From positions 1 through 64,000 of the forward strand of contig NZ_NKCN01000001.1 of assembly GCF_002245535.1 (NCBI RefSeq): a stretch of DNA of 64,000 nucleotides, read 5' to 3'. This DNA is from Mycobacterium lehmannii. GTDB lineage: Bacteria > Actinomycetota > Actinomycetes > Mycobacteriales > Mycobacteriaceae. This document shows, piece by piece, positions 39,822-47,693 of this stretch. The translations under genes and the position numbers were made by a program. Numbering within the stretch: position 1 is the first letter of the stretch; every line of letters begins with the position of its first letter. Under the pieces are notes generated by a model. It ran no database searches. It was not told the DNA's origin and was given only the letters and a program-made list of their open reading frames with translations.

Positions 39822-40031
39822 CTACTTCTTCTTCAGCGATTCCGGCTTGTGCACCGCGTCGCGGCCGCTCTTGTCGCTGCGCACCCGGTACTGCGGGTTA
39901 TCGGAGTCGGCGCGCACCGTGCGCCCCGCGGCCTCAGTGTCCGAGGTGATCTTCTCTTCGACCGTTCCGGTGACGGTGGTGCCGTGACTCTTCCACTGCA
40001 CCTTGTCGCCCTTGCGGATGTCCTTGCTCAT
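39822..40031 (-). CDS. DUF2945 (TUDOR-like HVA1) small protein
   Basis: A 69-residue basic protein from ATG 40031: DIRKGDKVQWKSHGTTVTGTVEEKIT followed by PQYRVRSDKSGRDAVHKPESLKK, the full-length DUF2945 / hypervirulence-associated TUDOR domain. A longer frame to 40073 lacks support. It lies four bases upstream of the DUF3140 gene on the same strand. Function unknown. Confidence 0.87.
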   Translation of the reverse strand: MSKDIRKGDKVQWKSHGTTVTGTVEEKITSDTEAAGRTVRADSDNPQYRVRSDKSGRDAVHKPESLKKK

Positions 40032-40069
40032 CTCGGCGGTATACCCGGGCGGCCCCACGCAAAACGGGC

Positions 40070-41077
40070 TCAAGCCCGGGAGCGCTGCCGGTAAAGCCGT
40101 TCGGCGTAAGCCAGATCGTCACGCCACAAGCGGGTGGCCGCATATCGCATGAACGGGGTGATCATCGGCGCGCCCCGAAGCGCGTGCGCAAAGCCCGGAC
40201 GGTCGGAATGGGCGATGACCGCCTCGATGACGGCGGTGCGGGGCACGCCGTCGCGGTCGGGACCGAGCGGGGTCGCGTGCGTCTCGACCACGCTTCCCGC
40301 GCCTTCGCCGTCGATGATGCGCATGGTGATGGTGCGCGGCTCCGGTGTGGTGAACTCCGCGATCACCGGCACGCCGAGCCGCCCGATGCGAAAGGTGACT
40401 GCGACCAGAAAGCGGTCGGCGTCTTCGGGGAGATCGTCGTCGGCCGCCGGCGCCGACAGTACGTCCAGCCGCGTGAACGAGTACGGGTGAAACCACGCCC
40501 CGTGCCACGGATCGAGCCGGTTGGCGATCACGTCGCTGGGCTCGCAGGTGCCGACCAACCGCGTCACCGCCGACAACCGCGGCCCGTCGGGTCGCCTCGG
40601 CAATATCGGTGCATCCGTCGGGGTTTCGCCGCCGATTGCGTCCAGCCGCACCCATGCGAGCACACCGTCGTCGTGGGCGGGGTAGGGCCGCCAGCTCCAG
40701 GTTCGGCCGCCGTCGAAGCGCAGTCCGTGCCACGGGCAGATCAAGGTTCCGCATTCGACGGTCCCGGTGGACAGGTCGGCGCCGAGGTGCGGACAGGCTG
40801 CCGGGCCGACTGCGAGACTGCCGTCGGTGCCGCGCCAGGCGACCAGTTCGACTCCACCGACCGTGGCGCTGACCGGTCGCTTGCCGATGGTGTCGCTGGC
40901 CGCGAACGCATACCAGTTTCCGCTCGGCCTGCGCTGTGAGCGGCGCAGCGCGCTGTGAATCAGCGACGGCTTGGCATCGTCGTACGTCGGCCGCTGGCCG
41001 GACCACGTGGTACGCGGAAGCAGTTGAAACGGCGTGGTTTTCGCCAACCGTGCCTTGATTTCAGCGAGCATGGTCAT
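40070..41077 (-). CDS. Rieske [2Fe-2S] protein with DUF5914, last gene of the crt operon
   Basis: A 335-residue protein. The Rieske ligands are CPHLGADL (Cys, His) and CPWHGL (Cys, His), about residues 103-123. The C-terminal part resembles DUF5914 with CEPSDVIANRLDPWHGAWFHPYSF and lacks an obvious mononuclear-iron 2-His-1-carboxylate site. Its ATG overlaps the crtU stop by 4 nt, so it belongs to the carotenoid operon. It may hydroxylate or desaturate the carotenoid end group or supply electrons to CrtU; this is an inference. Confidence 0.85.
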   Translation of the reverse strand: MTMLAEIKARLAKTTPFQLLPRTTWSGQRPTYDDAKPSLIHSALRRSQRRPSGNWYAFAASDTIGKRPVSATVGGVELVAWRGTDGSLAVGPAACPHLGADLSTGTVECGTLICPWHGLRFDGGRTWSWRPYPAHDDGVLAWVRLDAIGGETPTDAPILPRRPDGPRLSAVTRLVGTCEPSDVIANRLDPWHGAWFHPYSFTRLDVLSAPAADDDLPEDADRFLVAVTFRIGRLGVPVIAEFTTPEPRTITMRIIDGEGAGSVVETHATPLGPDRDGVPRTAVIEAVIAHSDRPGFAHALRGAPMITPFMRYAATRLWRDDLAYAERLYRQRSRA

Positions 41078-42585
41078 GCGTACTGCCTTTCGGCCAGTCG
41101 CCGCAGGGGGGCGAAGCGACCCTGGGTGGGCACCGTCTGGAGGTCGTGGCCGGTCAAGCTGAAGCGCTTCAGCAGTAGGTTGGCCGCCGACCATCCGGTG
41201 GTCGCGGCCCGCTCCATCAGCGCGACCGGCAGGTCGATGCGGATACCGTCACCGGCCAGCGCCAGGCCGGGGTGCGGCGTCGAGACGGTGGGGCGGCGTT
41301 CGAAGTCACCGGGGGCGAAGCGCGGGCAGTCCTGACGGCACAGCACCCGTTCGCCGACGATCTTCGCGTCGGCGGTTTCGGGATACAGTTCGGCCATCCG
41401 CACCGGTAACCGCTCGAGCACGTCGTCTTTTCCGTCGGTCACCGCGTATGCGTGCAGTTCCACCACCGAGCCGCCGGTTCGGCGCGACCACGTCGCCGCC
41501 TCCCGTTCGTACCTGTCCAGCACGCTCACATTGTCCAGCGGCGGTCGGCCGCCCGTCCCGAGAAATGCCGCACGGTCCGGATGGAGGGGCCGGTCCAGCC
41601 ACAGTCGCTGCACGACGAACGGTGCGGCCGTGCCCATTGCGGCGATCCGGGATCGCCATTCGTCGTCGCCGAGCGATGCCGATTCATCGACGATGCGCTG
41701 CAGGCCGGAGACATCGGTGGCCAATACCACCCCGTCGGCCTCGAGCGGGTCGCCGCCGTCGGAGTGCACCGCGAACCGGTCATCGGTGCGTACCTCGGTC
41801 ACCGACACACCGGTGTGGATGCGGACTCCCAGCGATTGCAGGTAGACGCGCAGCGGTTCCCACAGCGCCGTGTCGAAGTTCGCACCTGCGACGTCGAACA
41901 CCAGGCCCTCGCTGGAGCCCAGGAAGTAGATGTGGAACATCGTTGCCAGTTCGGCGGCAGAGAGGTTGGTCGGCTCGGCGAAGAAGCTCCTCGAGAAGAC
42001 CTCGAAGGCCAGGTGGCGAGCGGGTTCGGGAAAGTTGATGTCGCGCAGGAAGGTGTCGGCGTCGACATGGTCCAGACGGTCATAGATCTCGGGGACCGAC
42101 ACCGCGGCCAAGGGCGCCGCGGCGCGCGCGTTGAGCCGCACCAGGTCGCGAAGCCGGAAGGTGGGACTGCGCAGCGCGAAAGCCAACGCATTCCACGGTG
42201 GCGTCTGCGGCAGGCCCCGGAATGTGTCGCGCCTACCGTGCGCGTCAACCAGCGGGTAGTCGGAGACGGCAGTGAGCATGCCCAACGCTGGATCTATGCG
42301 GCGCAACAGGTTTCGAAGGTTGTAGTACTGGCGGAAGAAGGCGTGGAAGCCGCGGTTCATGGCGACCGGAGAGCCGTCGTCGAGCGAATCGGTCCACCCA
42401 CCGACACGACCCCCGAGGTACGTCTCGCGTTCGAGGACATCGACGCTCACCCCGCGTTCGGCGAGACCGGTGGCCGCGGCCAGGCCCGCGATGCCCCCGC
42501 CGACGACGACAACGTGCGGTTTGTCGAAAGGCACCCCCGCGTCGGGCGGCGGTGCGGGGTGGGTGATGCGTTGCGGGTCGGTCAT
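41074..42585 (-). CDS. crtU: Carotenoid desaturase/methyltransferase CrtU-like (ring-aromatising)
   Basis: A 503-residue FAD-dependent oxidoreductase. The Rossmann dinucleotide fold is VVVVGGGIAGLAAATGLAERG, followed by GGRVGGW, and the CrtU-typical MNRGFHAFFRQYYNLRNLLRR near residue 90; the C-terminal FAD motif is GLALAGDGIRIDLPVALMERA. CrtU converts beta-carotene rings to aromatic phi rings, giving isorenieratene (leprotene). It overlaps both neighbours by 4 nt. It is distinct from the crtI desaturase upstream, which makes lycopene. The exact product is unproven. Confidence 0.85.
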   Translation of the reverse strand: MTDPQRITHPAPPPDAGVPFDKPHVVVVGGGIAGLAAATGLAERGVSVDVLERETYLGGRVGGWTDSLDDGSPVAMNRGFHAFFRQYYNLRNLLRRIDPALGMLTAVSDYPLVDAHGRRDTFRGLPQTPPWNALAFALRSPTFRLRDLVRLNARAAAPLAAVSVPEIYDRLDHVDADTFLRDINFPEPARHLAFEVFSRSFFAEPTNLSAAELATMFHIYFLGSSEGLVFDVAGANFDTALWEPLRVYLQSLGVRIHTGVSVTEVRTDDRFAVHSDGGDPLEADGVVLATDVSGLQRIVDESASLGDDEWRSRIAAMGTAAPFVVQRLWLDRPLHPDRAAFLGTGGRPPLDNVSVLDRYEREAATWSRRTGGSVVELHAYAVTDGKDDVLERLPVRMAELYPETADAKIVGERVLCRQDCPRFAPGDFERRPTVSTPHPGLALAGDGIRIDLPVALMERAATTGWSAANLLLKRFSLTGHDLQTVPTQGRFAPLRRLAERQYA

Positions 42586-43313
42586 CGGGGCGCCTCGGCG
42601 AGGAACGTGTGCACGATGTTGCGTTGCCAACCCGGCATCGTCTCGCTATGCAGGGCCGTGAATCCGTTGCGGCGCAGGCGATCCCGAAATTCTGCGGCAC
42701 CGTCGAAGTGATTCACGCTGCGCCGCAGGTACCGGTACAGCGAGGCATCACCGCTGCGGAGACGCCCGCTCGGAATGATGATGGTGGCGCACACGGCGTT
42801 CCACACCGCGGTCGCCAGCCGCGAGTCGCGCACGGAGTACTCGTGAACCGCCAGCGTCGCTCCCGGGCGCAGCAGTGCGCGGAACTCGCGCAGTTGCGCG
42901 TCGGGGTCGGGCAGGTTGCGGATGAGGTAGGCGGCGAAGATGCCGTCGAAGGGGCCGCCGACGCCGGCGGCGGCGAGGTCCTCGATGCGGCTGTGGACGA
43001 ACCGCACCGAGTCGGGCCACGGTTTGGCCCGCGCCTCGGCCAGCATGCCTTCAGAGCCGTCCACGCCGACGATCTCCGCGTGCGGTGCCACCGACAGCAG
43101 CGCCGCGGTCGACGCGCCGGTGCCGCAACCGGCGTCCAGCAACCGCAGCCCGCGACCGTCATCGGGCAACCGCATCCGCTGCGCCGAAATACGAAGGTGC
43201 TCATGGTATCCGGGATTGGAGTCGACCAGCTTGTCGTAGGTCGGCGCTCCCTCGTCGAACGCGGCGGGGACGTCAGCGGGGTCACCGGCGTCACGGCCCG
43301 CATTGACTTTCAC
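42582..43313 (-). CDS. crtT: SAM-dependent methyltransferase of the crt operon (CrtT-like)
   Basis: A 243-residue class I methyltransferase of the UbiE/COQ5 type: AFDEGAPTYDKLVDSNPGYHEHL at the N-terminus, SAM loop LLDAGCGTGASTAAL, then VGVDGSEGML and the post-motif AAYLIRNLPDPDAQ. The GTG start follows GAGGA and overlaps the crtYd stop (GTGA). Homologs sit beside crtU in Streptomyces isorenieratene clusters as crtT, where their necessity is unclear because CrtU itself moves the methyl group. Confidence 0.8.
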   Translation of the reverse strand: MKVNAGRDAGDPADVPAAFDEGAPTYDKLVDSNPGYHEHLRISAQRMRLPDDGRGLRLLDAGCGTGASTAALLSVAPHAEIVGVDGSEGMLAEARAKPWPDSVRFVHSRIEDLAAAGVGGPFDGIFAAYLIRNLPDPDAQLREFRALLRPGATLAVHEYSVRDSRLATAVWNAVCATIIIPSGRLRSGDASLYRYLRRSVNHFDGAAEFRDRLRRNGFTALHSETMPGWQRNIVHTFLAEAPR

Positions 43314-43639
43314 GACGCGTTCCTCCTCTGTGCGCGCAACCGCTGCCGTTCCCACAGCAGTAGCACCGCGGTGACCAGTGCCCAGCCGAAAAGGAAGTCC
43401 TCGACCGGGATGTCGAACGGGAACCGGATGCCGCTGGTGTGCCGTTCGTCGTAGATGACGATCGGTGCGCTGAGCTTGGTGAGCCAACCGTCGACCGGTA
43501 TCTGGAAACCGAGCACGATCGTCATCGAGACCCAGTACGCGGGCTTGCGGAACAGCCCGGTGCGAAGTACACCCAACTCCAGCGCGCACACGGCGATCAC
43601 CCCGAGTACGGCGGGCACCGTGTATCCGAGTCCGGTCAT
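43310..43639 (-). CDS. crtYd: Lycopene beta-cyclase subunit CrtYd
   Basis: A 109-residue membrane protein with three helices and the PVEDFLFGW motif (the PxE(E/D) cyclase signature), followed by a basic C-terminus. It pairs with CrtYc to form the heterodimeric lycopene cyclase found in actinobacteria, which makes beta-carotene from lycopene. It overlaps crtYc and the methyltransferase by 4 nt each. Confidence 0.88.
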   Translation of the reverse strand: MTGLGYTVPAVLGVIAVCALELGVLRTGLFRKPAYWVSMTIVLGFQIPVDGWLTKLSAPIVIYDERHTSGIRFPFDIPVEDFLFGWALVTAVLLLWERQRLRAQRRNAS

Positions 43640-43980
43640 TTGGTCTGCTCCACTCGACCCCGCGTCCGTTGCAGCCAGGTCAGGATCGTGGTGACGGCGT
43701 TGTAGGTCAACAATCCGCACAGCGGGATCACGATGAAGAACAGCAGTTCCTCGATCGGCATCACGCCGGGGATGTCGATCCCGGTGACGTACTTCGAGTT
43801 GTATGTCCACACGTCGGCGAAGATGGCGATCACATCCCAGAGCACGAACACCGCGGCCGCGGGCAGAATCGCGGTTGCGGCCCGGCGCGCCTGCCGGTAA
43901 ACGCCGTCGCCGAAGATCTCCAACGGCGCGGTGATCACCAGGCAGGCGGCCAGAACCAACAGGTAATGCCAGTTGTCCAT
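43636..43980 (-). CDS. crtYc: Lycopene beta-cyclase subunit CrtYc
   Basis: A 114-residue membrane protein (MDNWHYLLVLAACLVITAPLEI) with three predicted helices and the cyclase motif PIEELLFF. GTG 43986, which overlaps the crtB stop as GTGA, would add two residues and is an equally likely start. Both CrtYc and CrtYd carry the signature, as in M. marinum-type heterodimeric cyclases. Confidence 0.88.
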   Translation of the reverse strand: MDNWHYLLVLAACLVITAPLEIFGDGVYRQARRAATAILPAAAVFVLWDVIAIFADVWTYNSKYVTGIDIPGVMPIEELLFFIVIPLCGLLTYNAVTTILTWLQRTRGRVEQTK

Positions 43981-43982
43981 CG

Positions 43983-44930
43983 TCACGCCTTGGGTTCCTG
44001 ACGACGGGCCCTCCACGCCTTGACCAGTCCGGCGCATCCGACGCGGATGCGGCGACCGGTGCCCACGGTGGCGCGCTGGCTGAACACGGCGAAGTCGATT
44101 TGCTCGATTCGATCGAGGATTTCGGAGTACAGGGTCAGCGCCGCCGACACGCACGGGCGCGACCGCGGGCTCAGATGAGCGATGCCGCGCCGCGCGAAGT
44201 CGTACACGCGCCGGTTGATGGCGTGTTGTTCCACCAGCGCCCGGCGCACCTTCACGTCGGTGCGACGGTTCTCGTGGCACCAGGTCAGCACATCCCGGTC
44301 GACCCCGTATGCGGCCAGTTCGTCGGCGGGCAGGTAGACCCGGCCGCGCTCGAGGTCCTCGTCGATGTCACGCAGGAAGTTGGTGAGCTGAAACGCCTTT
44401 CCCAGTGCCGCCGCATACGGCGCGGCCTCTTCGCGTGGGCCGACGGTGCCCAGTACGGGCAGAAGCTGCAAACCGATCACCTCGGCCGAGCCGTACATGT
44501 AACGATCGAGTGCGGCCCGGTCGGGATAGTCGGTGACGCTCAGGTCCATGCGCATGGAGCCGAGGAAGTCGTCGAACAGCTCCCACGGGATGCCGTACCG
44601 CCGGGCGCAGTGCACCACCGCGGCCAGCGACGGATCCCCGTCGTCGCAGCTGCCCTGCGCGAGCCGGTTGAACAGCTGGGTGGCCAGGCGCTGCAACTGA
44701 TCGGCGCGCTCATTCATGCTGATGACGGGATCGAAGTCGTCGAGGATGTCGTCGGCGCGGCGGGCGAAGCCGTACAGCGCGTGCACGGCGGGACGCTGTT
44801 CGGGCGCCAGCAGCCGGGTGGCCAAAAAGAAGGTGCGGCCGTGTTCGGCGTTGATCGTGCGGCAACGACGATAGGCCTCGCGCAGTGCCGGGTCGTGTAC
44901 GCCCGCGGCGTCGAGTTCGGAACCGATCAT
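43983..44930 (-). CDS. crtB: Phytoene synthase
   Basis: A 315-residue squalene/phytoene synthase. The two Asp-rich motifs are ADDILDDF (about residue 60) and NFLRDIDEDLERGRVYLP (about 190), with DDFLGSMRMDL between them. It condenses two GGPP molecules to phytoene. Its ATG overlaps the crtI stop by 4 nt. Confidence 0.95.
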   Translation of the reverse strand: MIGSELDAAGVHDPALREAYRRCRTINAEHGRTFFLATRLLAPEQRPAVHALYGFARRADDILDDFDPVISMNERADQLQRLATQLFNRLAQGSCDDGDPSLAAVVHCARRYGIPWELFDDFLGSMRMDLSVTDYPDRAALDRYMYGSAEVIGLQLLPVLGTVGPREEAAPYAAALGKAFQLTNFLRDIDEDLERGRVYLPADELAAYGVDRDVLTWCHENRRTDVKVRRALVEQHAINRRVYDFARRGIAHLSPRSRPCVSAALTLYSEILDRIEQIDFAVFSQRATVGTGRRIRVGCAGLVKAWRARRQEPKA

Positions 44931-46438
44931 GCTTGCACCACCTGGCTACGGGCCCGCCGGACTGGCAGGCCGGTGATTCGGTCGGCCGCCAGCCGCCCGG
45001 ACAACAGCGCGGTCGGCACGCCGACTCCCGGGACGGTCGACGACCCCGCCAACACCACGTTGGCGACGCCGCGAACGGTGTTGGCGGGACGGAAGGGGCC
45101 GGTCTGGCCGAACGTGTGGGCCAACGCGAACGGAGTTCCCGCGGCCATTCCCTGACGCGCCCAGTCCGCGGGATCCACGACGTGCAGCACCTCGGGGTCG
45201 ACCCCCACCTGCGGGAGCCGTGAGCTCACCACGTCGATCATCTGGCGCACGTAATCGTCGCGCGTCGATGCCCAATCGATGTGTCCCACTGTCAGATTGG
45301 GTGCGGGGGCGAGGACGTACAGCAGGTCCCGGCCTGCGGGCGCCAGCGACGGGTCCCCGGCGGTGGGGCGGGTCACCAACAGCGACGGATCCGACATCAC
45401 GCGTCCGTCGTCGATGATGTCGGTGAACGTCTTGCGCCACTCGTCGCCGAAAACGATCGTGTGGTGTCCGACGTCCGGGCCCACGGTGCGGCAGCCAATG
45501 TGGGCCACCACCGCCGACGGGGCGGGCCGCAGCGGCAGCGCACGCCGCGGCGTGCGACCGAGCAGCCGGTACGTGTCGGGCAGTTCGGTGGTCAGCACCA
45601 CCGCGTCGGCAGTGATCCGGTCACCGCCCTCGGTGTGCACCGCGACCACCCGGTCGCCCGTGCGCTCCAACGCCGAAACCGCCGAATCGTAACGGAACTC
45701 GACGCCGGCATCGGTCGCGGCCGCGGCCAGCGCTTCGGGCAACGCGCGCACACCGCCGCGGGGGAAGTACACGCCGGAGATCGTGTCCATGTAGGCGATC
45801 ACGGCGTACACCGCCAGCGCCCGGTGCGGCGGCACACCGGCGTACAACGCCTGAAAGGTGAACACCCGCTGCAGTCGCTCATCGCTGATGAAGCGGCGCA
45901 CCATCCTGTCCCAGCGCCGGAAGCCGCCGATGGCGATCAGCCGGGCGAGCTGCGGTGTCAGCAGCGACAGCGGTGAGTCGAAGTTCGCGGCGATGAACCC
46001 GTCGAACTCGACGCGGTACAGCTTGGCCAGCCAATCGCGAAGGCGCAGATAGCCGTCCGCCTGGTCGCGGCCTGCGAAGCCCTCGATCTCGGCGGCCATC
46101 GCGTCGGCTTCGGCGCGCACGTGCAGCGAGCTGCCGTCGGCGAACGACGCGCGGTAGGCGGGATCGACGTTGATCAGGTCCAGTCGGTCCGCGGTGTTCT
46201 CGCCGACGGCGGCGAACGCGTCGTCGATGATGTCGGGCATCGTCAGCACGGTCGGCCCGGTGTCGAGGCGGTAGCCGCCGATGTCGGCGCGACCGACGCG
46301 CCCACCCGGATGGTGTCCGCGTTCGAGGACCGTGACGGTGCGGCCGCGCCCGGCGAGCTGCAGCGCCGCCGACAGTCCCGACAGCCCTGCACCGACCACG
46401 ACGACGTGGTCGGTGCGGCCCGCGACGGTGCGCATCAC
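44927..46438 (-). CDS. crtI: Phytoene desaturase
   Basis: A 503-residue CrtI-type FAD desaturase: the N-terminal FAD motif VVVVGAGLSGLSAALQLAGRG, then TGPTVLTMPDIIDDAFAAVG, and the C-terminal LAGSSTVPGVGVPTALLSGRLAADRI signature. It converts phytoene to lycopene. GTG 46438 (or ATG 46435) overlaps the crtE stop. It lies in the same operon as the other crt genes. Confidence 0.94.
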   Translation of the reverse strand: MMRTVAGRTDHVVVVGAGLSGLSAALQLAGRGRTVTVLERGHHPGGRVGRADIGGYRLDTGPTVLTMPDIIDDAFAAVGENTADRLDLINVDPAYRASFADGSSLHVRAEADAMAAEIEGFAGRDQADGYLRLRDWLAKLYRVEFDGFIAANFDSPLSLLTPQLARLIAIGGFRRWDRMVRRFISDERLQRVFTFQALYAGVPPHRALAVYAVIAYMDTISGVYFPRGGVRALPEALAAAATDAGVEFRYDSAVSALERTGDRVVAVHTEGGDRITADAVVLTTELPDTYRLLGRTPRRALPLRPAPSAVVAHIGCRTVGPDVGHHTIVFGDEWRKTFTDIIDDGRVMSDPSLLVTRPTAGDPSLAPAGRDLLYVLAPAPNLTVGHIDWASTRDDYVRQMIDVVSSRLPQVGVDPEVLHVVDPADWARQGMAAGTPFALAHTFGQTGPFRPANTVRGVANVVLAGSSTVPGVGVPTALLSGRLAADRITGLPVRRARSQVVQA

Positions 46439-47574
46439 GCGGCCCGTTCGGTGCAGGCGGCGGCCATGTCGGCCAGCGCGGTGCGGATCAACGGATCCAG
46501 TTGCCTCGTGTCGATCAGCTCGAGCGCTCGGTTGAGCCGCGAATCGATCAGCTGTTCAACCCATTCCAGTGCGCCGGTCGCGACGATCAGCTCGCGCCAC
46601 CGGCGGATGTCGTCGTGATCCAGATCGGAGGCACTCATCAGATGGGTGAGCTCGCGGCGATGGTTCGCGTCCGCGAGGCGGTAGGCGGCCACCACGACGC
46701 TGGTCGCCTTGTGCTCGAAGAGGTCACTGCCCGCCGGCTTACCGGTGATCTCGGGAGACCCGAAGATGCCGAGGACGTCGTCGCGCAACTGGAAGGCCTC
46801 ACCGACCGCTTCGCCGTACTGGCCGAGCAACATCAGCACACGGGGCGGGCATCCGGCCATGTCGGCGCCGATCTCGAGTGGTCTGCGCACGGTGTAGTTG
46901 CCGGACTTGCGCCGCATCACGTCGAGAACCCGTTCCCACTCGGGGAATTCGGCGGCGTCGTTGACCAGGTCGGCGAACTGGCCGACGGCGAGCTCGGTGC
47001 GCATCGCGTCGTATCTCTGCCAGCCGCGCGCCAGCGCAGCCTCCCCGACGCCGCTTTCCCGCAGCATCTGTTGGGCCCACACCAGGCATAGATCTCCGAG
47101 AAGGACGGCCGCGGCCTCGCCGAAACGGTCGGGTGAACCCGACATCGCCCGCTCGCGGTGCCACTGCGCGAACCTGACATGAGCAGAGGGCCGCCCGCGG
47201 CGCAGCGCGGAGCCGTCCATCACGTCGTCCTGCAGCAGGGCGAACGCATGCAGCAACTCGAAGCTCGCCGCCGCCCGCAGCGCACCGGGATCGTCGTCGG
47301 CATTAGACAACCAGCCGAGGTAGACGAAGGTCGAGCGGACGCACTTTCCACCGTCGACGAAAGCCTGCAGGACGTCGGCGGCGATATCGACTCCGGCCGA
47401 TTTGAGGTCGTCGGCGCAGCGTGTCTTGACGAATTCGTTGAGCGACCGAAGCACCTCACTGCGTATGGCATCGCGCCATACCGGAAATGCGGTGGTCATC
47501 AGCCCTTTGGGGGGAGCGGTGAGGTCTGACACCGACAGGAGCGGGGTCTGCGTGTTTCCGTTGATCCCGCTCAA
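46435..47574 (-). CDS. crtE: Geranylgeranyl diphosphate synthase
   Basis: A 379-residue all-trans polyprenyl synthase, first gene of the crt operon. The first Asp-rich motif is LLQDDVMDGSALRRGRPS and the second is FQLRDDVLGIFG. The polar N-terminal extension of about 45 residues is longer than in housekeeping GGPP synthases. Translation starts at TTG 47574 with AAAGGAA six bases upstream. The promoter region 47575-47693 contains the putative operator. Confidence 0.93.
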   Translation of the reverse strand: MSGINGNTQTPLLSVSDLTAPPKGLMTTAFPVWRDAIRSEVLRSLNEFVKTRCADDLKSAGVDIAADVLQAFVDGGKCVRSTFVYLGWLSNADDDPGALRAAASFELLHAFALLQDDVMDGSALRRGRPSAHVRFAQWHRERAMSGSPDRFGEAAAVLLGDLCLVWAQQMLRESGVGEAALARGWQRYDAMRTELAVGQFADLVNDAAEFPEWERVLDVMRRKSGNYTVRRPLEIGADMAGCPPRVLMLLGQYGEAVGEAFQLRDDVLGIFGSPEITGKPAGSDLFEHKATSVVVAAYRLADANHRRELTHLMSASDLDHDDIRRWRELIVATGALEWVEQLIDSRLNRALELIDTRQLDPLIRTALADMAAACTERAA

Positions 47575-47656
47575 GCAGCGTTCCTTTCACTCGATGCGAT
47601 GACAGGTACCCGAATCGGTCGAACTCAACCGGGGTACCCCTTCTCACCGCACCTAC

Positions 47657-47674
47657 GCATCGAATTTGCATCGA
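47657..47674. promoter_or_regulatory. Putative LitR/CarH operator upstream of crtE
   Basis: Two perfect GCATCGA half-sites (47657-47663 and 47668-47674) start exactly 11 bp apart, about 85-100 bp before the crtE start. A further copy in opposite orientation lies at 47591-47597. This is the best of the three matching sites of the cluster. Confidence 0.55.
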
Positions 47675-47693
47675 TACGTACCGAGTTCCGGGC

